A DNA stretch of 64,000 nucleotides from Sarocladium kiliense (Eukaryota; Ascomycota; Sordariomycetes; Hypocreales; Sarocladiaceae), in the NCBI GenBank assembly GCA_030734395.1, contig JAUZTG010000048.1:2480001-2544000 (forward strand). The letters are read 5' to 3'. Positions 58,444-64,000 of the stretch are shown in pieces. Numbering within the stretch: the first letter of the stretch is position 1; each line of letters begins with the position of its first letter. The position numbers were made by a program, and so were the translations under genes. The notes beneath the pieces were generated by a model. The model worked only from the letters and a program-made list of their open reading frames with translations, was not told the origin of the DNA and made no database searches.

Positions 58444-58853
58444 ATTTGGGATTGGCAATATACCACACCATGCTGTAATAGATAGCAACAAGAGACATTT
58501 ACAACAAGAAAATATAGATGATGCATCTTTATCTCAAGCGACGTACACATCGGGTTGAAAATGTGTCTTTTGTTACATGGTATCGTCTATCTAAGTCCGT
58601 AAACGCCAATTCCGTAGCCCGCATAAGGCCTGGGTATATCCGCTCCCAAAATCACCAATGCTGTTCGTGGTGGTACCAAATCCTTGGCTCCAAAATGATC
58701 CATCTGTTGTCTCTCAACTCCTCGTCGCGATATGGAGGGGATGCCCTGTGTCCCTTGTCCATTCGTTCCCTCAATTTCAGTGAAGAAACCAGGTAATTAC
58801 AAGTCATAGATGCGCGCGTCGAGCGCTTGTTGCTGCGGTGGTAGAGGCCCCGT
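58444..58853. other. Convergent intergenic region, no gene seen
   Basis: About 0.4 kb between the GLR1 stop and the stop of the small secreted protein; presumably 3' UTRs. Confidence 0.5.
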
Positions 58854-59425
58854 CTAGAGGAAGAGGAAGCTCGTCAGGGTTGTGAAGAGCAGACCGGAGA
58901 GGGCGAAGCGGACGGAGCGCTCTGCGAAGATGTTGCTGAGGGAGAAACCGTCTGGTCCTGGGGTTTTCCAAGCCCAGGAGTGGTGTTTGGAGCTAGAGGA
59001 TGAGCTTTGCCATTGTTGGGGCTCGACTTTGGACTCTTCGGAGTCTGCTGATGGTCGGCGCATGACAATCCGAGAGGCATGGTCTGAAGGTACATTTTCA
59101 AGGTTGCGGTTCATTTGCGAATGCTCCAAGGAGGCTGTATAGGTCAGCGAACTGCTAAAGGATGATCGAGATACCCAATTGACGTACCATTTTCCCTTCT
59201 CGTATCTTCGCAATACTTTGCCATTGCCGTGTATGCCCCCGTGAGGTCACCGTTGGTACAGTTTCTGGCCAATCCCTTCATCCAAAAGACTGAAACAGGA
59301 CTGCAAGGTTGCACCCCTCCATTGGCAGTGCCATAGCTTGCTACGCAAGCTCGTGGCGTGTCATTGGCGATTGCGCTGCACAGCAAAGCGAGGGCTGCGA
59401 GAACGAACAACCGTAGCGCGTACAT
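58854..59425 (-). CDS. Small secreted protein, probably GPI-anchored
   Basis: Two exons, 58854-59134 and 59188-59425, giving 172 residues. A signal peptide (MYALRLFVLAALALLCSAIA) is followed by a short domain with cysteines in RACVASYG, VQPCSPV, ARNCTNGD and AKYCEDT, enough for two disulfides. After the splice comes a Ser-rich stalk with a run of serines, and the protein ends with a hydrophobic tail (ALSGLLFTTLTSFLFL), the layout of a GPI-anchored surface protein. The join G|CC keeps frame, and the intron ends GTACGT..ACAG. I do not recognise the family. It could be a wall protein or an effector-like secreted protein. Confidence 0.72.
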
Positions 59426-62400
59426 GTTGTTCGATGCGTGCGCGTCGCAGAATCAATACGTCTTTCAAGGCGCAAATGCTCAGCGGCGAGTTAGGACGTC
59501 GTGATGTCGCAGAACAACGAAAACTTCTCCAACAAGATTCCCGCGATCCAGCGCGATACCTTGCAGAAAGAGAAGAGAGAGTAAAAGGAACGCTCCTAAC
59601 GTCAGGGAGCGGGCGACTCCAATGTCGGCAGTTCTCGAGCCAAACCAGAAACAGTAATTGGACTTAGAGCAAAGTCGACGAGGAGAAAAAAACAAGATAT
59701 GACGCGGCAACGGAGGCTTTTCCCTAGAAAGCTTCGAGTAGTCGCGGGCCAATGGCTTGTGCGGTAGCGTTTGATAAACTTTGAGCTCCAAACCTGCTTC
59801 TGGCAAAGATTGGATTGCGTAGCTTGAGAGGTATGCTGAAACTTTTTGAATCTCTCGTTTGAAAGGGGGGAGAAGCGAAAGGGTCTAAAGGCTTTTTCTG
59901 CAGAGATTGACGACCCCGGGAGATTGCAATTGGAAGAGGAGTCGGTACTGGGGTTGAAGCTTTTCATAAAGGAAATGTTGAGAAGAGCCGGGTATCGGCC
60001 ATGCTGCCCCCTGTTGATCCAGACAGGGGGGACTATGTGTCAGCGACACTGTGTACACTGTATTAGTGGGCTGCGATGCCCGTGAGAGACAGTGCGAATT
60101 GAAAAGTCGCGTCATGCCAGATTGGGCCTTGGCCACGCAAGCCTGCACCCCACAAAAGCTTATCGCGTCTTGGCATCTGTTTCCTGTCTCCTGTATGCGG
60201 CAAAATGCAGCACTCAACACCATTGAACCACTGGACAGTTTCAAAGTCAAGATCCCTCGAGGCGACTGTCTCGAACCGATGAGAACCACAAGCTTTTGCT
60301 GTCCTTCTCAACGGTCGTCGTGTGGCCGGCCCAGTTTTCCTGGCTGCGCCGTCGTTACTACTCGTTTGACACAGCAACGGCACTACCGTTACTTCAAGTT
60401 TGACGATTGATCAGCGCTCATCTGCCGTGCCAGACATACCTCAGGTGTGTTGATCACTACCGACGTTGACTTTAGAGTGCTCCACAGAAACTGTTCATCT
60501 TCATTCTTTGGCCCGTGGGGAAACCCGCCGTGACGCGTTCAGGGGCCATGTTTTCGCTGCTCCTACGTTCGAGGATCTGCCGAGCAACCTCACCTAACAA
60601 ACAGTGTCAGGGACATGCGACAGGACGGTGTATCCCCTATTTTTAGACATAGTTTCGATTAATGCGGCCATAACGGTGAGTATAGGTTCACGAATCTGGG
60701 ATCTTGTAATCCTCCGTAAACCTTAAAAGACCCTGCCTGTGCATGACTCGTTCCCAAAGGGCTTCCTTGCAATGTTGCAAGACTGAGATTGTGAGCGACA
60801 AGACAGCTCTGCAAGTTGTTCAGTTATGCTCATGTTGCTAACGACTCCGAAGCTACTTCCCCTCGGATTCACTTCACCCTATCAACTCTCGTCGCAAGTA
60901 CCTTACCAATTTTATATGGTTCAGCAATTGAAACCGGCTATGGGCTTCCATATTCACATGTACAGTATCATTGAGCTCAGGGAATGCTGAGATCCTGGTG
61001 TCTCCAAGGATCCGATGAGAGCCTTTCTTCTGCTGTCAAGTTGGCGGTTACCATTTGCGCAGAGGTAGCGTGCACCACCCCAGACCTCCGTACATTGAGC
61101 AGATATGAGCAACTTCAAATCACTTGCTATACGATTGCTGCATAGCCGTCAAAATGTCTCGATTCATCCCAAGAGAAGCTGTTTGACCACTATAAATCAT
61201 TCGTCCAGGTGCGCTGAAAGGTTTTCTGACCAAGTCACCTAGTCTTACCTACCCTATATGTCACGAGGCGCTTGACTCTCAAACCTGCGAGTTTTGGATC
61301 AAGACTGAATATGAGACCGAAGGTCGGCAGACAAGATTGAGGTTTTCCTCATCAAAATGCCCTTCTGCTTGAAATATCGACCCGGCACTGACACTGCCAC
61401 CACCGTGAGGTGGGCTACGACAAGCAAATGTGGAAAACTGGTTGAGAATTCCTGTGATTGGGGTTTTCTATCATGTTCCAGCGTTCGACATGGCTGCCCA
61501 TCGTCTGTCGTGTAAAGAAGGAGACATGCTTGCCAGTGTTTCTTGTCCCATTACTATCATGCTCGCGCAAGGTTAGTTTTGTAACAATACAGAACATGAT
61601 TGCAAGTTACTAAGGACTTACATTCGCGGTCTAGTGTCCGTTGTATTCGATGTTAGGATCAGGGACTCACCAAGATCAATGTGAACTCCAGGGTACCAAG
61701 GACGTGCTCCAAGACTACAGCATGCAGACATATGTCGATACGCATCGCCTTCAGTGGCTGTCAGAAAGCCCGGCTGACGTGATATGCAGCATACGACCCC
61801 GGTGTGCAGCTTCATCTCCGTCCCGTAGACCTCACCATAGCCGGTGTTTCATAAAGATCAACACTTGACCGAGCATCTTCACCCGCTACGGAAATCACAA
61901 CACCTTCACCGGACTGGACTCTTCATGTCATCTCGGTAGAGTGGCCGTTATCTTCTGATGCCCAGCCATGGAGATGGCCGTTCAGGAGCGCCCGCAGACG
62001 AACCTCTCCCACCCCCAGCTGCGCCATTCCTTGCAGATCTCACGCCACCAACCTCCTTCTAGCGACATGCAGAGCTAGTTTCGAAAAGTCCATGTCAGCT
62101 CTAATTCCTCCTATTTCTGGTTGTCAGTTATCATTCCAATGCCAACCAGGCAGGAGTGGCCGCACTCCTGAGCTCCCTATCCTTCGAATATGGTACGCTT
62201 GCGCATTGCATGTACACCCCGCCATGCAGCAGTTGCAATTCACCATGCACGAACCATGGGCCATAAGTGCACGAACCCAACCCTTTCGGGGCTTCGTCTG
62301 AAAGCGTTGTTCCTGGCCTTTCCTTCCTCGGCATGTGTCAGACGAAGCGGAGCGGCCATGGTGGGGGCGAGATCTTCTCGATGGCAGGTCCTGCTCGGCT

Positions 62401-64000
62401 ACCACGGATATTGACAGCGTTCCAGACACGAGTTGGCTCAATCTCTGGTGTCGGTCTGGGTAGCACTCGGAGGAAGTGCCAGATGTGATAGTCGTGTTCT
62501 GTCGCATGTGCCGGATAGGCTTACGAGACCCAACTTCCTGGAACGCAAAACAAGAAAATGGTGTTGGTCCTCGAGGGCATGAAGTGACACTTGAGAGGAC
62601 TGCCCCGGTGTAGTCAGGCGAGACACTACCCTCCATCGGAGAGACTCACCTCCATCGGAGGGACTCACCTCCGCGTTGGGGGCCATTCAAGGATTCACCT
62701 TCGGTCAGGAGCTATTAGCCCCGAATGCGCCACCTTCACAGGTTGAGGAGGACGTGCGCTGCCGGATGGGTGTAGCGATGGCAGAACTATGCCCAAAAAA
62801 ACAGGGATGTCAGGAGGCCAGCAACCCCTGGCATGATTCTGTCTGAGTGTGACTTGAACATAGTTTGACAGCATTGAAATGTGTGTGGCACACACTTTTC
62901 TCATGTGTTGTGACTCCAGTCGCTTGGGACAACAGCGCAAATGCTCCAGGTGACCAGATGTGACAATGAGCACTTGCATGGGACCCAAGCTTCTGGACGG
63001 CTAAGTGCTCGGTGATAGTCTGTATTTTGTTAGGTGATGTGGTGGCGGCAAGCTAATATTATTACGTTTGAGGAAGTGAGAATCCCGTAAGCCTGGAACC
63101 GCAGCCCTCCCGAGACGATTCGGGACACATTACGGATTTCCAATCACCTTCAAGTCCCAAAGTTCCGGACAGCCTGTGAGCCACCACAGTCTGGGGAAGC
63201 TGTCAGATCTACCGCATTGGATGCGAGCCAGCGCCCATCGAAATTGACGTTGGCCACGCAGTCCAAGATGTGGCCACGTAGTGATTGTGCATGGTGAAGC
63301 GCAGCATCATACGGACAGGGGTTGCGAGACCGCCAAACGCAAACAGGGCCATACGCTGGAAGCAGCAGCGACACGGTGCCCCATCGATTGTAGGCTCGAC
63401 CTGTACGAAGGAGAAGACCTTGTGCTCGGCAGTCAAGTGCTTGAGGCATATTGTCTCTTCAATATTATTCCCGGCTGGTGTAGTGCGATGTGACCAGCTA
63501 GTCTCGTAATATGTGACGAGGCTTCTGCATCACAAGTCCTTGGGACTAGTCTCAGCGTTGCGTATGACCAACTTGTTAAGCACCCATGGACGCTTCTCTC
63601 GCCCCTGCGCAACAACCTTGCCAATTAGCACAAACCCGGGAATGTTGATTCACTGCCGAGCTCCACGCCTTCCCACAAGAGTGCTCTACATTTTGAATCA
63701 GGGATAGCGACCAGTCTCCCTGTGGCTAGTACGGCTATGAGTGGACCTGTTCCGGCAAGCCAACGGCTCTAACAATCCATGTTATTGCATTGACTTCGCG
63801 GGGTTCTGCGTACGTAAAGTGGGCTGCCCAGTGAATCGAAACAAGGCACAAGCAGGGCAAGGGATGTAGCAGGTCTTCTCAAGGAATGCAATCTGAATCC
63901 CTGTGGTATAACGACGTGTTTGTCCTGGCAGCTGCAGCTGGGTCGGATGGTCAGATTCGGGTGCAAAGTCGTTTCGCGCCTGGCCGTAGGACTTGGATAA
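59426..64000. other. 4.6 kb gene-free stretch at the right end
   Basis: No frame shows a domain or consistent splicing; the longest (minus 62124-62636, 170 codons) has chance-like composition. A 19-bp tandem repeat is at 62631-62668. I saw no tRNA box, transposon protein or strong AT bias. The next gene probably lies beyond the window. Confidence 0.5.
62631..62668. repeat. 19-bp tandem repeat, two copies
   Basis: CTCCATCGGAGAGACTCAC at 62631 is followed directly by the same 19 bases with one change at 62650, then the first four bases of a third copy. Each unit carries CTCC..GGAG, a small self-complementary core. Non-coding context. Confidence 0.85.

Noticed and set aside
62124..62636. 170-codon minus-strand frame
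   Set aside because: No domain; composition like surrounding non-coding DNA.

Overview
The window is 64 kb of nuclear DNA from a filamentous ascomycete (Pezizomycotina). The signs are short spliceosomal introns (about 45 to 95 nt) with GT..AG ends, fungus-only families (CFEM/GPI protein, CAP20-like protein, Pth11-like receptor, Zn2Cys6 regulator, pisatin-demethylase-like P450), and best-recognised orthologs that are all fungal. I cannot place it to genus; a plant-associated or environmental species in Dothideomycetes or a nearby class is a guess. Twenty protein genes are supported, most with exon structures checked base by base for splice sites and frame. I found no tRNA, rRNA, transposon or CRISPR array.

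Layout. 0.2-7 kb: conserved genes: CHL4/Mis15 (kinetochore), a TatD nuclease and ribonucleotide reductase large subunit RNR1, with MCB-type ACGCGT boxes upstream of RNR1 and CHL4. 7-27 kb: an accessory stretch with long gene-free gaps. It holds a CFEM GPI protein, a pirin with an N-terminal membrane anchor, a P450, a Pth11-like seven-helix protein, an uncharacterised protein whose 5' part is in another frame, and a CAP20/perilipin-like protein. 27-40 kb: a secreted beta-propeller glycosidase-like protein, then a compact set of a Zn2Cys6 regulator, an alpha/beta hydrolase, a 2-oxoglutarate/Fe(II) dioxygenase, a cytochrome-b5-fused FMN 2-hydroxyacid dehydrogenase and an allantoate/nicotinate-family MFS transporter, arranged as two divergent pairs beside the regulator. 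40-44 kb: no gene seen. 44-59.5 kb: conserved genes again: a DENN-domain protein, BCD1, SEC6, EDE1, glutathione reductase GLR1, and a small secreted, possibly GPI-anchored protein. 59.5-64 kb: no gene seen.

How the genes may work together. The 28.7-39.7 kb group is the best candidate for an undescribed system. It has uptake (MFS anion symporter), hydrolysis, oxygenation and flavin/heme-linked oxidation of an alpha-hydroxy acid, plus its own regulator. The nine-base motif CGG(A/T)CCGAG, which has the form of a zinc-cluster binding site, occurs twice in the hydrolase/dioxygenase intergenic region and once in the dehydrogenase/transporter intergenic region. The substrate cannot be read from sequence. 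The housekeeping genes around it are independent of one another.
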